Assembly: GCA_021014325.1 (NCBI GenBank)
Contig: CM037462.1
Location: forward strand, 18,434,135-18,498,134
Reading direction: 5' to 3'
From: Plazaster borealis
Taxonomy: Eukaryota > Echinodermata > Asteroidea > Forcipulatida > Labidiasteridae
DNA length: 64,000 bases
In this document: in pieces, positions 1 through 10,319 of the stretch
Position numbering within the stretch: position 1 is the first letter of the stretch
How the letters are laid out: every line of letters begins with the position of its first letter
Position numbers and translations under genes: made by a program
Notes under the pieces: generated by a model
Seen by the model: the letters and a program-made list of their open reading frames with translations, nothing else
What the model was told of the DNA's origin: nothing
The model's database searches: none

Positions 1-508
1 AGCAAGTGATGTCGGCCCTACTTATTTTGGCTTGGTTCTTGAGACGAAGTAAAAGAAGAAGAAGAAGAAGAGAAAAAAAAACCAAGCATTTGAAAATTAT
101 TGGATTGGATTGAAAAGTATTACTCGGCAAGAGAACCGCTGCCATTTTCGACAAACATTGTTTAAAGGGATTAGTTCTTAATAAACACACCACACAACAG
201 ACCTTTTGTTATTTTAAATACAAAATTACTTGATAATGTTTTTGGGCTTAACAATTTTTATAATAATTATAACAACGAGCGGTTCACGATTTTCATTGTC
301 AGAAATTTTTTTGGTACATTTATTTATGAATTTCACACAAATGAAGTAACAATCCCATAGAGATGTCTCCGTTTGAAACAGTTTCAAAGTCAAAGAAATA
401 ACAGTAGAAAGAAGAACAACAGAAAGAAAGACAATCACATTATACGATTACCACAATCGAAATAAACCCGATATGAATGAACAAAGCCCCCATGAACCAA
501 TTTCATAA
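1..508. other. AT-rich stretch, no gene seen
   Basis: The stretch contains a short GAA-rich simple repeat near 47-72 and otherwise unstructured AT-rich DNA. The minus-strand reading frame at 226-438 is hydrophobic and biased by composition, and it resembles no family I know. It ends where the satellite at 509 begins. Confidence 0.5.
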
Positions 509-1334
509 AGCCTGAGTAAGCACAACAACTTTCTTAGCACAGAAAAAATATTGCTAGGCCGAAACAGGTTACCAACTAAAATCCAGTAGAGCACACTGTT
601 GCGACTGGTGCCCTACTCAGTTTGTGCGTAGCGAAACAAAATTTATAAGCAGAATATTTTGCTCGACAGCTTTTTGACATTGGGGCCCAATTAAATGTCA
701 ACTATTTTTCGTCACTCTCACTGAAATGTTACCATCAAGCCTTTAAGCACAACAACTTTCTAAGCACAGACAAATCTTGCTAAGCAGAAACAGGTTACCA
801 GCCAAAATCCAATACAGCACACTGTTGCGATTGGTGCCCCACTCATTGTTTGCTCACCGAAGGAATTTTCTAGCAGAATTATCTGCTTGAAAGCTTTAAG
901 ACATTGGACTCAATTAAATGCCAACTATTTTCGTCACTTTCACTGAAATGTGACCATAAAGCCTGTAAGAACAACAACTTTCTAAGCACAGAAACATCTC
1001 GGCTAAGCAGAATCCCAAAGAGCATACTGTTGCGACTGGTGCCCAGCGAATACATTTTTTAAGCAGATTTTTCTGCTTGAAAGCTTTATTACATTGGGCC
1101 AAATTAAAACTCAACTATTTTTCGTCACTCTCACCGAAATGTGACCATGAAGCCCGTAAGCACAACAACTTTCTAGGCACAGACAAATCTTGCTAAGCAG
1201 AAACAGGTTAACAGCCAAAATCCCATAGAGCACACTGTTACGACTGGTGCCCCACTCATGTTTGTACTCAATTAAATGGGCCCAATGAAATGTCAACTAT
1301 TTTTCGTCACTCTCACTGAAAAATGTGACCATGT
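509..1334. repeat. Tandem satellite, about four units of 185-230 bp
   Basis: Four successive units begin near 510, 738, 958 and 1149. Each opens with a version of AAGCCTGTAAGCACAACAAC, continues through TTGCTAAGCAGAAACAGG and a GCACACTGTTGCGACTGGTG block, and closes with CAACTATTTTTCGTCACTCT followed by ACTGAAATGTGACCAT. The third and fourth units carry internal deletions, which explains their shorter lengths. Two minus-strand reading frames (914-1114 and 1111-1296) are by-products of this repetition and of each other's sequence. No relation to a mobile element is visible. Confidence 0.85.
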
Positions 1335-2245
1335 TATATGAAATGACGATAAGCTGGTTGAATGGTAAGTTTATTGCAAACTGGAGGACGGGAATAAATA
1401 ATACTCAATCACTGGTGTCGCCTCGTGCTGCCATACAAACTGATGCAACCAAACGGTGGGTTAAAGTTAACTAGCCTGGTACCTTCGTTGTACAGTGTAG
1501 TAATCTCTTAAAGTTTTAGACTGAAATTCACTCTCATACTCACAAGTGTTATAAACTGTGCGAGTCTCGCGCATTATTCGAACTTCCGGGACCATTGTGG
1601 TCCCAACCATTATGGAGTTTTACGTGGGCGGGATTTTGTTTCGTCAATTATTTTAGTTTAACGTTCATGGCCATGAACATTATATACGATGTTGGGAATG
1701 GTATAGTAAGTGATAAACTATATGAAAGTATAACCAATTCAACAAAATAACGAAGAAAACCCGAGAATAAGACTTGACCTCCGTTTCCGGTTACTTGTAA
1801 AACATTAAGAATGCTACCCAACTGACGGGCATGTTGTCATTAAACCTATGTGATGTACGCACACACTCGGAAGTGATTCGCAAATGATGGGGTTTCTGAC
1901 AATAAGCATCCTCGCTCCACGTTTTAATTTTGTTTCAATGTTAATTTGAACAAATTATTTGTATTATAAAACTTAAATTAAAAATTGTTTTTAAATAAAA
2001 CTTGCTATGGGTATTTTTATTTTCAGGAATTTTGTATAAATATAATTTAAAAAGAAGATTTGTCTTCGTTCGAGTTTTTTTCTCCATTTTGGATATGCGA
2101 GAGACTTGCACAGTCTATTGCAAAGAAGGAAATGACGTTATGGTGGAATCATAGGAAGGCCCAATGAAACTAGTATTCGTTCTCAAATACCCAACGATGA
2201 CCGCTTTGAAATAAATCCGTCAGTTAATCTCCTGTTCAAACGTAC
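1335..2245. other. Unique-looking DNA, no gene seen
   Basis: No reading frame of note, no RNA gene and no clear repeat were found. The stretch 1920-2060 is very AT-rich. Confidence 0.45.
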
Positions 2246-2400
2246 GTAACCAAACCGAGGCTGGAAATGAAAATAGTCTGGTACCCTTATGTATAAGGTT
2301 ATAGTGGATATCAGTGTTCCTGTCGTGCTGTATGGCACATGGGGGGACACGACCAAGATGGTGGTAATGGGATAGACATGATCATGCTCCTCAGAATACC
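2246..2400 (+). repeat. Dispersed repeat family F, copy 1
   Basis: The core CCAAACCGAGGCTGGAA is followed by a block like AATAGTCTGGTACCC and, about 100 bp on, ACGACCAAGATGGTGG. The same ordered blocks occur near 9110 and 60130, with weaker matches near 31055 and 44010. No terminal repeats or coding potential are visible, so the element class is unknown. Confidence 0.55.
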
Positions 2401-4233
2401 ATTGGTGTCCTCTTTAAAAAATTAAACCACCAGTCAATCCTTAAAGAAACAGGTCAGCATAGCTTAGACGCCCCGGGATCCGCATGCTCCAATGTACTTC
2501 AACCTCTTGGCACCGAATCGCAAAGTGACATTTACACCTTGGGGATGGTTATGCAAAACATTTTAAGTCAATGTTGACGTTTTCTGATAGGCTTTCTTGT
2601 CATAACGCTGGATTTACATGTGTGTTGACATTAAGCCGCGCCTTAATGCATAGCAAAAGGAGACCACCCCAGGGCACTATACTTGGGACAACAGCGCCCG
2701 CGATATGCATAACTCGGAAAAACACGCTGCCAGCGAAGGGTCTGATGTGCCGGAGTTATGAGCCAGTACAGTGCCGCAGACGTTTCATGAAAATGATCCA
2801 ATTGACCTGTTTGCGCCGAGTCTGAACGCCAGGGTGCCTCGAGCTAATCGGTTTTCTATTCTTTCATGACGTCAGTCTTATGTCACAGCCGTTGATTGGG
2901 GGTGAATTGAAACACTCACATTCAACCCATATTGCTTTTTTTTCGAAACTCCTTTTTCCAAGGCAATTCCCCCGACCCTCTCAACTCTTATTATTATTGA
3001 TAATGATAATACAGACCCCACTATATTGATTGACTTCTCACAAACATCACCTCTTCCCATCAAATTGTTTGTTCCTGCGGGCTCAGTCTGATCTGACACC
3101 GATATATTATTCTGGATTCTTGAGAAAGCAAGATCCTAAGTACGTGCGCTACTTCCAGCATCTATATATATGCAGGGGGAAAATAACACACACTGCTCCC
3201 AGCAATGGTTTTCTCCCTCTTCGTCCCACGTGGTCTTGCCTCAGCCTCCAGGGCATGGAATAGTTATTATATCTGAAGCCTGGAATCCAGGTCAATCGAG
3301 TCAATGATAGAACAACATTATGATAGCAAATTTACAGGCTCTGCTTGCCTCTAATCAACCACAACTCTGGCTTCATCCAATGTTATAGTGCATCCCCCCA
3401 GTGCGCCACCTGCAACAACGTTGTTCAAAACGTACAGATGGTGTCAGATCTAATCAAACGCGCTCTAAAAGTCTCGTGTATAGTATTGACGAACCTGTAA
3501 TACAAAAATCCAAGTCAAAGATTGTACATAAAGCAAAACTCTGTCCACAATTAAGCTATTTTATGTATTCGTTTAATAAAACAATATTTTAAGGTGAATC
3601 GAGAATTAAATTTAACAATAATGACAAGTTGTAACACCACCAATTAAAAAAGAAAAAAGAAACTAAACAGAGCGTGCCATTCTCGCAAGTCTCGGATTCA
3701 CATTGCTTTAACGTGCGAAGGAAACGTCATGTCCCAACGCCTCGAATACGCGCACCATTGCAAAGTTTCCCCCCTCAAATTTCTTTCCTAAAAAGATTTA
3801 ATTATTTGAAACGGCTTTGTTTTCAACTATAACATCTAAACAAGCCGAGCTGTGAACGCTTGACATTATGTGGTCACGCTTTCCAATTTTAAATCGGCAT
3901 GCTGATTATTCCTGCATGCACTACAAACACAAGAAAAAACAATGCACAATTTCCCGTCAACGATTGCATTTTCGGACAGAATTGTTGCTCTTCTTTATTT
4001 TTCAAATTTAATTTTAGTCGCCATTTTGTAAAAAATCACCAAATACAATGTCTTAAACAATATATAACTGTGGCGAATTTGTCAACATTACCGCGTCACG
4101 GAGTGCCAATTCTCGGTCAAATTGTGTACACTTCGGTGGACTCTGCGGACCTGACGAGGATGATGTTACGGGAGGCAATGAAGCATGTAGCTTTATATAG
4201 AACAGTATAAAATATACACTACTCGTTTTAACC
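2401..4233. other. No recognisable gene; AT-rich with short ORFs
   Basis: Several ORFs of 60-103 codons occur (for example 2571-2825, 3030-3263 and 3899-4210). They have no recognisable motifs and are near the length expected by chance. The 3899-4210 frame ends just before the family B foldback element and partly overlaps a minus-strand frame. Nothing here supports a gene. Confidence 0.4.
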
Positions 4234-4625
4234 TTAAAGGCAAAGTATACCTTTTGTTTTTTGGAACCGTTCGATTGTTTTAATCCTGTATACAATATAT
4301 AGACATATACAATAAAACTAACCTGAGAAAATTTCATTTCAAAAGGTGGTAGTGTTTTTGAGATATTATTGCCGAACATCTGGAGCGGTTTATGCCCACG
4401 CAGGAAGAATAATCAGCAATTGGAATACACTGTCTGAGAAACGTTTCATGCATGAAACGTTTCTCTGGTAATTTTTTTAATCCCTCCCTCCAAAACCACT
4501 TTCCTTGGAAGGGAATCGTTTCTCAAAATGTTAAACATTTTCAACAGCTGCAGTGCTTCTTTCCAAGTAAGTTTTTATTGTCATTAATTGTTGGAGTAAT
4601 TACCAAAGTTGTACTCTCCCTTTAA
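4234..4625 (+). mobile_element. TTAA-bounded foldback element, family B, copy 1
   Basis: The element opens TTAAAGG and closes CCCTTTAA, with diverged inner terminal repeats. Its diagnostic interior is shared with the copies at 17017, 26862, 28972 and 37505: AAGGTGGTAGTGTTTTTGAG, then CTGGAGCGGTTTATG, then CACGCAGGAAGAATAATC. A perfect 30-bp palindrome sits at its centre (4436-4465). It has no coding capacity, so it would be mobilised in trans if at all. The TTAA boundaries suggest a TTAA-targeting transposase, but that is inference. Confidence 0.75.
4436..4465. repeat. Perfect 30-bp palindrome inside family B element
   Basis: The arms GAGAAACGTTTCATG and CATGAAACGTTTCTC are exact reverse complements with no spacer. 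Other family B copies keep a degenerate version of the same central hairpin (near 29140, 37680 and 27030), so it belongs to the family rather than arising locally. Confidence 0.9.
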
Positions 4626-4689
4626 CGGGGCTATGTAGTCACGTTCTCGTCAATAATTAAAGTATGCGGAGAACATTGGTAACTGGCAA

Positions 4690-4775
4690 AGACTAGCTGC
4701 ACTTTATTTGACCCAACATGTGAAATAACAAACCTGTGAAAGATTAGCTCAATTGGTCACAGGTTTTGCCCTTAA
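4690..4775. repeat. Fragment related to family A foldback element
   Basis: The stretch around ACAAACCTGTGAAAG and TAGCTCAATTGGTCA matches the interior of the right half of family A (compare 34945-34980). Both terminal repeats are missing, so it is a relic. Confidence 0.4.
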
Positions 4776-5305
4776 CTTTTTTAGTGACTGGCCAGTAGGA
4801 CCAGTTAGCTTGGCATTTCACTAGCCCACCACCTTTTTTTACTGGTCCATATTTCAAATGATAATAGAGAAGCTTTTCAACACTGAACTAGCCAGCCGGA
4901 CCACTTGGCGTGAATTTTAACTGGTCCTCGTGTGTTTTAACTGGCATTTGGCCAGCGGACAACTGTTAAGGGAGAACGCTGAGTCATCGGAGTCAAAAGA
5001 CAAAATAGTGAACAAAAATCTTCTAATTGTCTCACTGTTTTCAAGAACAGCGGGTCTTGGACTCGCGAGATAGACACTTATTGTTGTACTTATTTTTCAA
5101 AACATTATAACATTTCAGGCAAACCTGTTTCAAAGTCAGTTTTCCAACATGAGCATCTTAAATCTTACAAATGCTGTGGACACACTTTAAACCATAATAC
5201 ACAACCTTTGTTCATCGTGACATAATTCATTATTACAAGTTTGCAGGTGTTTTTGACACTTTTAGAACAAAATATATTGACAAAATAGCGAGACAGCCAA
5301 CATAG

Positions 5306-5377
5306 GGCTAGATAGCTGAGTTGGTAGAGCGCTGGCATGTTAATCCAGAGGTCGTTGGTTCAAATCCCGCTCTAGTA
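5306..5377 (+). tRNA. tRNA-Asn-like (anticodon GTT), probably a SINE head or pseudogene
   Basis: A 72-nt cloverleaf can be drawn. The acceptor stem is GGCTAGA with TCTAGTA, the D arm reads TAGCTGAGTTGGTAGAGC, the anticodon GTT lies at 5339-5341 with T at position 33, and the T arm is GTTGG TTCAAAT CCCGC. Mismatches occur in all four stems (1:72, 13:22, 31:39 and 51:63), which argues against a functional tRNA. The internal Pol III box A (TAGCTGAGTTGG) and box B (GGTTCAAATCC) are well kept, and a five-T run at 5380-5384 could terminate Pol III. It looks like the head of a tRNA-derived SINE or a tRNA pseudogene. It lies about 600 bp downstream of the ankyrin gene stop codon. Confidence 0.55.
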
Positions 5378-5381
5378 AATT

Positions 5382-5993
5382 TTTCTTTGTTCAACCAAAA
5401 ATTACTTTTAGAAATAATGCATAATTCATGAAGACGACTGTGACGTCACGTAGGGAAAGATGCCAAATTAATGCTATTTCGCGCATTTTTTAATTTATTT
5501 TTTCTGAACGTATAAAAATACTGTCATCCTAAATTGTTGTTCTTATTAACTTAATGTTCGATTACAAAATGCGTCTACTTCGTTATCAACGTTTTACTGC
5601 TCTGTGTAGAAATTCGTAGGGGGTTACTTCTGCTAAGCAGTGAAAATACAATTGAATAATAAAAAACGGATGTACTAAAAATCAGTGAAAAACGCAATAT
5701 TTTTAAAACTACAACATTTAAAATGTAATTCATCGTGGTTAAAAAATAACATTGTTCAATTAAAATGATTTGCACTGCGTGGAAGTTTAAAATATATTGT
5801 GAAGCAAAGCAAAATGTGAGTGAAAATACAATAATAAATATTACAGATTTAAACACGTGGCCAGAAAAAGTACACTTTGAATTATTGTCAGTCCCTTGCG
5901 GCGTGGTGTGAATAACACATTGTAATCGTGATATGTACACGGGGAATACGACCAGGATTACTCATGAAGGTCTGTTCTTGTAATGTTACAAGT
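5382..5993 (-). other. Probable 3' untranslated region of the ankyrin gene
   Basis: AT-rich sequence lies directly downstream of the minus-strand stop codon. A minus-strand AATAAA is present as TTTATT at 5494-5499, about 500 bp beyond the stop, and is a plausible poly(A) signal. The 121-codon minus-strand ORF at 5575-5940 lies entirely in this AT-rich UTR-like DNA and has no recognisable features. Confidence 0.4.
5494..5499 (-). promoter_or_regulatory. Candidate polyadenylation signal AATAAA
   Basis: A minus-strand AATAAA hexamer lies in AT-rich DNA about 495 bp beyond the ankyrin stop codon. It is the first canonical hexamer I found on that strand downstream of the gene. No transcript evidence is available. 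Confidence 0.3.
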
Positions 5994-7163
5994 TCAGCTG
6001 ACAGTCAGCGTAAGTTTGGGTTTCGTCACAGCTCCCATTGCTAGAATGGTGTTCCGTCTCCCTAGAGCGCGCCTAACAGCCATGGAAGGAGGTACCGACT
6101 GCCGCCGGAGACCCCTTGAAGGCTGATCCACAAGCGGCGCCCCAGCTGCCCCCATCCCCGTGGGCACAGTGGTAGGTCTCGGCATGCCGCGACTAAGTTG
6201 CTCCTGGTACATCCTGAACAGCGCACACAGATAGTGATCCTGTTCGGGTTTACCCGGCGTGAAGACGAAACTCTGAGCGATTGATGATGGCTTGCCAGCA
6301 GGGGGCGCTTTGTTATCGCCAGATCCAGTCGATTCTCGCTGCTCCCTGAGTTCGTTTTCCTTCTCGTCGAGGCTTTGCACGAGAAGATTCATCTCCTCTT
6401 GCTTCTCCCTTTGGCGAGAGAGGAGTTCATCTTCCTTGTACCATTTAGCAATTCTGATCGGAGGAAGGCAGCTCTTCACAAGTCTAGGGTGGTTTCCGAA
6501 GAGCGAAGCTCCGTCCAGTCCCATTCCGGAGAGTCGGTGTGATTGCGCACTTCGCTTAAGCTCCTGGGCTAAGCGTTTTTGGCTTTGCTTTGCCCACTCA
6601 GTCGAGTTCATGAAACATTCGTTGTCTCGAGAATTCACTGAGGACTTTCCCTGCAGGAGCAACACCCGGGCACAGCCGTAGTTCCCGGCTTTGGTTGCCA
6701 GCAGCAGAGCGGTGCAACCCTGTTTGTTGCGATGGTCAACCGGGACTCCATCTTTGGTCAGGCTTTTAACGAGGAGTTCCAGACAGCCCCTCTGTCCGGT
6801 CACAGCAGCGAGGTTCAATGGGGTGTCGCCGTTAAGGTCCGGGACGTTCCTGTCTAAGTTGTCCTGGTCAAGTAGACACGCCACGATGTCCTCTTTACCG
6901 TTTATACATGAGTGGGACAAGACAGACCTCCCGACAAAGTCCAAGCGGTTCACGTCACCTTTTTTCTTGAGTAACAACCGGATGACTTTCAGGCCGAGAT
7001 CCTCCGACTCCATTGAGCATGCGATCATCATGGGTGTCCTACCAGCGGAGTCCCTCTTATTCACGTCCATCCCCAGTCCAACAAGAAGCCTTACTTGACG
7101 GATCCTCTGGTCCAAGATGGCCCGGTGGAGCCCCGAACCTGACTGAACCCAAGTTTCGGACAT
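5994..7163 (-). CDS. Ankyrin-repeat protein, ANKRD63/ANKRD33-like
   Basis: This is a 389-residue protein. I place the start at the ATG at 7161-7163. The same frame can be extended 20 codons upstream only by using GTG, and it meets an in-frame TAA at 7227-7229. The ATG has A at -3. Five ankyrin repeats cover about residues 8-179, with the usual GRTPMMIA, GDTPLNLAA and GCTALLLA helix starts. A partial sixth repeat with MNSTEWA follows at 185-191. Residues 240-276 form a charged helix that could be a coiled coil (Glu/Lys/Arg/Leu-rich). A low-complexity linker follows, and a basic tail at 352-380 contains RRALGRRNTILAMGAV. Repeat layout, short length and a Ser/Arg-rich tail ending in a GAVT-type motif resemble vertebrate ANKRD63. 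The post-repeat EWA segment also recalls ANKRD33/33B. Ankyrin repeats mediate protein binding; no enzymatic domain is seen and the partner is unknown. No signal peptide or membrane segment is visible. The coding region appears to be a single exon. Its GC content is clearly higher than the flanks. Confidence 0.88.
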   Translation of the reverse strand: MSETWVQSGSGLHRAILDQRIRQVRLLVGLGMDVNKRDSAGRTPMMIACSMESEDLGLKVIRLLLKKKGDVNRLDFVGRSVLSHSCINGKEDIVACLLDQDNLDRNVPDLNGDTPLNLAAVTGQRGCLELLVKSLTKDGVPVDHRNKQGCTALLLATKAGNYGCARVLLLQGKSSVNSRDNECFMNSTEWAKQSQKRLAQELKRSAQSHRLSGMGLDGASLFGNHPRLVKSCLPPIRIAKWYKEDELLSRQREKQEEMNLLVQSLDEKENELREQRESTGSGDNKAPPAGKPSSIAQSFVFTPGKPEQDHYLCALFRMYQEQLSRGMPRPTTVPTGMGAAGAPLVDQPSRGLRRQSVPPSMAVRRALGRRNTILAMGAVTKPKLTLTVS

Positions 7164-7390
7164 TCTGTGAGTGTTTCTCGCCCCCAAAAGCGGGGAAATA
7201 ACCCGAGAATTACACACTCTCACCGCTTACCACCGACTGACCGGTGCTTATCCGGCCATTCTCCCCAAAGTTATGATTAAATCTCCAAGCACACAGTGGC
7301 AACTTGATGCTTGCGCATTCACCCCAGCCTTTTCTATCACAACTGATCACCCCTTATCTATCATTAATACAGCTAATCCGTAGTCGTCAG
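7164..7390 (-). promoter_or_regulatory. Probable 5' UTR or promoter-proximal region of the ankyrin gene
   Basis: Directly upstream on the minus strand lie an in-frame stop (7227-7229) and no earlier in-frame ATG. A GGTAAGC donor-like sequence near 7225-7231 and a CACAG acceptor-like sequence ending at 7164 would define an intron of only about 67 bp. I do not call that intron. No convincing TATA box was seen. Confidence 0.35.
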
Positions 7391-8561
7391 GGACGAATTG
7401 AGTGAACCTTGTCAGTCAGACCGTTTTCTTTACAACACCATGTCCCCACCACAGCTTTCTTTTGTGGTGTGATTTAACAAGTTATTCAACGTGTTGTAAA
7501 CGCCTGGAAGCGCTGATCCCAGGTTGTCATGGTGTTAGCTTTTGTTCTTGAAACAGTTGTCCGTGAAACTTCCCCCACCCTGAAATTGTCCCAAAGGAAA
7601 GGAATCCTGAGAAACAAATTTAATCATTTTTAAAGATAACCCTTGCTGTTATCAACAGAGTGTAATATTTAATAGTATAAATAAATCAGCGCGTGGGATT
7701 ATCTGTTTACAATCGCAGAGCTCTCCAACTGGTCAGAACACTGTTATGTAAATCGTAAGGTGGCTTTGTTGACAACTCTTGTAGTAGTGTGGTCTTACAA
7801 CGGGCTCGAAGCGTAAACAGTTTATCAATTGGGTCTCAAGTGTCACAACCTTCTGTATAGTGTAGCAGAAACTCGATCTGGAAATTTGAGCGAGAGGTGG
7901 GACCGGTTTCTCCGATGTTTGACCATGGAGGAAGGAAAACCAAGAATTATTGTTAGGGAAAACTCCTGAAAAGAAAACCAAAAACAAACACTGACGAAAC
8001 ACACAGTAAGATTGTGTCTTTGAATTTATGACGTCTCCGGTCTTCAGTAGTTTCCTCTTTCTTGCAGCCTTGAAGGCTCACTGTTGTATGGATTTATTAA
8101 TCTATTAATTTTTAGATTTTCTTTACCCTTCATGTTTGTTAAAATTATCGCATATTAGGCCTATATGATCAAATTTCTTTTTAAATTATTTTTAATTTTT
8201 ACTATTTGATTGTCTATTTTCTATTTGTTTTTAACCATGCTGTTCTTGTCGTTATAGCGTCCCCTCTTACTTTTATTTAAAGTTAATTATAGTTTATCAG
8301 TTTGTGTATTGTGAATTTCCATATTATATAATGGTATAATATATTTTATCATATAGATACAGTTTAGTAGTGTTTTTGTCTTCTTAGTGACTGGGTCAAC
8401 ATGCTCGAGCTACAGTGTTTAAGTATACCTTTGTTGATCCTGGCCATCACATTATGGTTGTTTTGTAAATTTCATGTGCTTTTTTGTTTATTTTGGTATT
8501 ATTTACTTAAATACTTATTTATTTATTTATGTTGTTACTTACTAATTGTTTGTGTGTATTT
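7391..8561. other. No gene seen; AT-rich from about 8080
   Basis: The stretch 8080-8560 is strongly AT-rich and T-biased on the plus strand. Hydrophobic ORFs such as 8401-8610 follow from this composition. The stretch could include a decayed LINE 3' end, but nothing is diagnostic. Confidence 0.4.
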
Positions 8562-8930
8562 AAAGGTATCGTACACGTTTGGTAATGACTCAAAACGAAT
8601 ATTAGCATAAAAACTTACTTGGTAACAAGCAACGGAGAGCTGTTGATAGTATAAAACATTGTAGGAATCGACTCCTCTGAAGTGACGTAGTTTTTGAGAA
8701 AGAGGTAATTTCTCACTAAAATAATAAAAACTTCTTGCAAGAAGTTTGTATTCCTAGCTGAAAGCACACAAATTTGTACAACAAGGGTGTTTTTTCTTTC
8801 AATTTTCTTGCAACCTCGATGACCAATTGAGCCCAAATTTTCACAGGTTTGTTATTTTATGCATATGTTGGGATACACCAAGTGAGAACACTGGTCTTTG
8901 ACAATTTCCAAACCTGTTCAGTGCCTTTAA
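8562..8930 (+). mobile_element. TTAA-bounded foldback element, family A, copy 1
   Basis: The left end is AAAGGTATCGTACACGTTTG and the right end is a diverged inverse ending GTGCCTTTAA. Interior blocks shared by all family A copies are GAGAGCTGTTGATAGTATAA, TAGTTTTTGAGAAAGAGG, a central palindrome around AACTTCTTGCAAGAAGTT, ACAACAAGGGTGTTTTTTCT and GATGACCAATTGAGCCC. No coding capacity is present. TTAA occurs at both edges. Confidence 0.8.
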
Positions 8931-9049
8931 TGGCCAATGGGCCTATGAGCCCAGCGTCAGATTCAGTTGAAATAGAGGGAATTCTAGAAAAACAAACCAT
9001 TGGCAAGAAGCAAAACAAGTAAGAAAGGGGTAGCCATTCTGCATTCTCT

Positions 9050-9180
9050 ACAGACATGCAATCTGACGGCCATTGTTAATTTTGGCCGTCCCATTCATTT
9101 CAATGTGATCAAACCGAGGCTGGAAGGACAAACGGGACAATCGGTACTCGTTGTGGACTTTGTAAGTCTCGTGAGTATGA
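9050..9180 (+). repeat. Dispersed repeat family F, copy 2
   Basis: A GGCCATTGTTAATTTTGGCC inverted segment, then CCCATTCATTTCAATGTGAT and AACCGAGGCTGGAAGGA, are shared in order with 60080-60150. Copy 2 shows the same lead-in as copy 3, so the family boundary lies upstream of the CCGAGGCTGG core. Confidence 0.55.
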
Positions 9181-9402
9181 ACGTTGCAGCATGTGATTTT
9201 GTTTCCTTCCCACACGATACGAACCAAAGGTTCCCCCAAAATGTTGGAATACGCAAATGGCTTGCTGTCTATTGTAGTTCCAAACTTTGAAATGGAAACG
9301 TCCCCTTTATGGTCTACAGTTCCTAAGACTGAGATTTACAGTTCAATTCGAAATAATCTGTAAATGCAAAATTAGTGAAGAAACAACACTGGCTTTTGTA
9401 AA

Positions 9403-9632
9403 CACTGCACAAACTGGGGTGTTCCAATTGACACCGTTGGTGTTATCACCGAATAGATACCCCAAAATGTTCAAAATTTACACCATATAGGTTGTTAAAA
9501 TGACACAAATTTCTACAAAAACAATTACATTGGTGTTATTTAAAGACCTTAAGATGTTGATTTTGTTTCTCTCTTCGGTATAAATGTGACAACACACATG
9601 GTGTCAATTTGAACACCCCAGTTATTGCAGTG
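9403..9632. mobile_element. Family C full-length palindromic element, copy 1
   Basis: The left end is CACTGCACAAACTGGGGTG and the right end is CACCCCAGTTATTGCAGTG. The two halves are reverse complements for most of their roughly 110-bp length, with the centre near CTACAAAAACAATTACATTG. It is non-coding. If transcribed, the copy would fold into one long hairpin. Confidence 0.75.
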
Positions 9633-10319
9633 CACGTTTAGCCACATTACTCTTGTTGTAGCAAAACAAAGGAAAATAATTGTTAAGAACCCCAAGCAAA
9701 ATTCCAGTGTTTTTCAGAAGCTTACGTTATCGAGAAAAGCTGCATTACGAAGAACTCATTTTGTGTTACGGTGGTTGTAACAAAGTTAAAATACGTATAG
9801 TTATTTTATTATAAATTACAATAAATTACAACCTGCGTGACCAGCAGTCGAATACAATGTCACCATTATCGGTTTTTTATCCCCCCCTTCTTCATCCCCG
9901 CCCTCCCCTAGCTAAATAATAAAACACAACTCCCACGGACGTCTTTTTTAACGCAATAATGATTTACGTTATTATGCACGCCCGACCATAAAAAAATGTG
10001 TTTCCCCCGACGTTGGATTTATGTCTTTACAGAGCGCAGGACCTTTTTTTTGTTAAACAAAAATGTAACTGAATCCACTTTGTGGAGAGGCGATTTTACA
10101 AAGGATGAGCAAGTGACTTTTAACGATCAGAAAATAGGTTAATTATTCTGGAACACATTTTAAATGGTCGTTCGGGTCTAATGTACACTTATCTCGACGG
10201 CTAGATGCCCACCTGTCGGGTGGCATTTTAAAGGGAAAATACTAAAAACATTATTGTATTTTGGAAGGTTACCGTTATTCTGTTCCCAATTCTGGTTTTC
10301 ACTTCAAACACTATGCACT
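9633..10319. other. No feature seen
   Basis: No gene, RNA or clear repeat was found between the family C element and the tRNA-like sequence. The stretch contains pyrimidine-rich and AT-rich patches only. Confidence 0.45.

Noticed and set aside
914..1296. Two overlapping minus-strand ORFs with a shared C-terminal pattern
   Set aside because: Their similarity to each other comes from the tandem satellite, not from a gene family.
6292..7201. Plus-strand ORFs of 129, 135 and 62 codons opposite the ankyrin gene
   Set aside because: They are antisense shadows of the real coding sequence. Their arginine/serine-rich composition follows from the minus-strand codons.
7164..7223. Twenty-residue N-terminal extension of the ankyrin protein
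   Set aside because: It would need GTG as start. The first ATG in frame is at 7161-7163, and a stop lies at 7227-7229.
7164..7231. A 67-bp intron upstream of the ankyrin ATG (GGTAAGC donor, CACAG acceptor)
   Set aside because: It is very short and lacks a pyrimidine tract. The ATG call does not depend on it.
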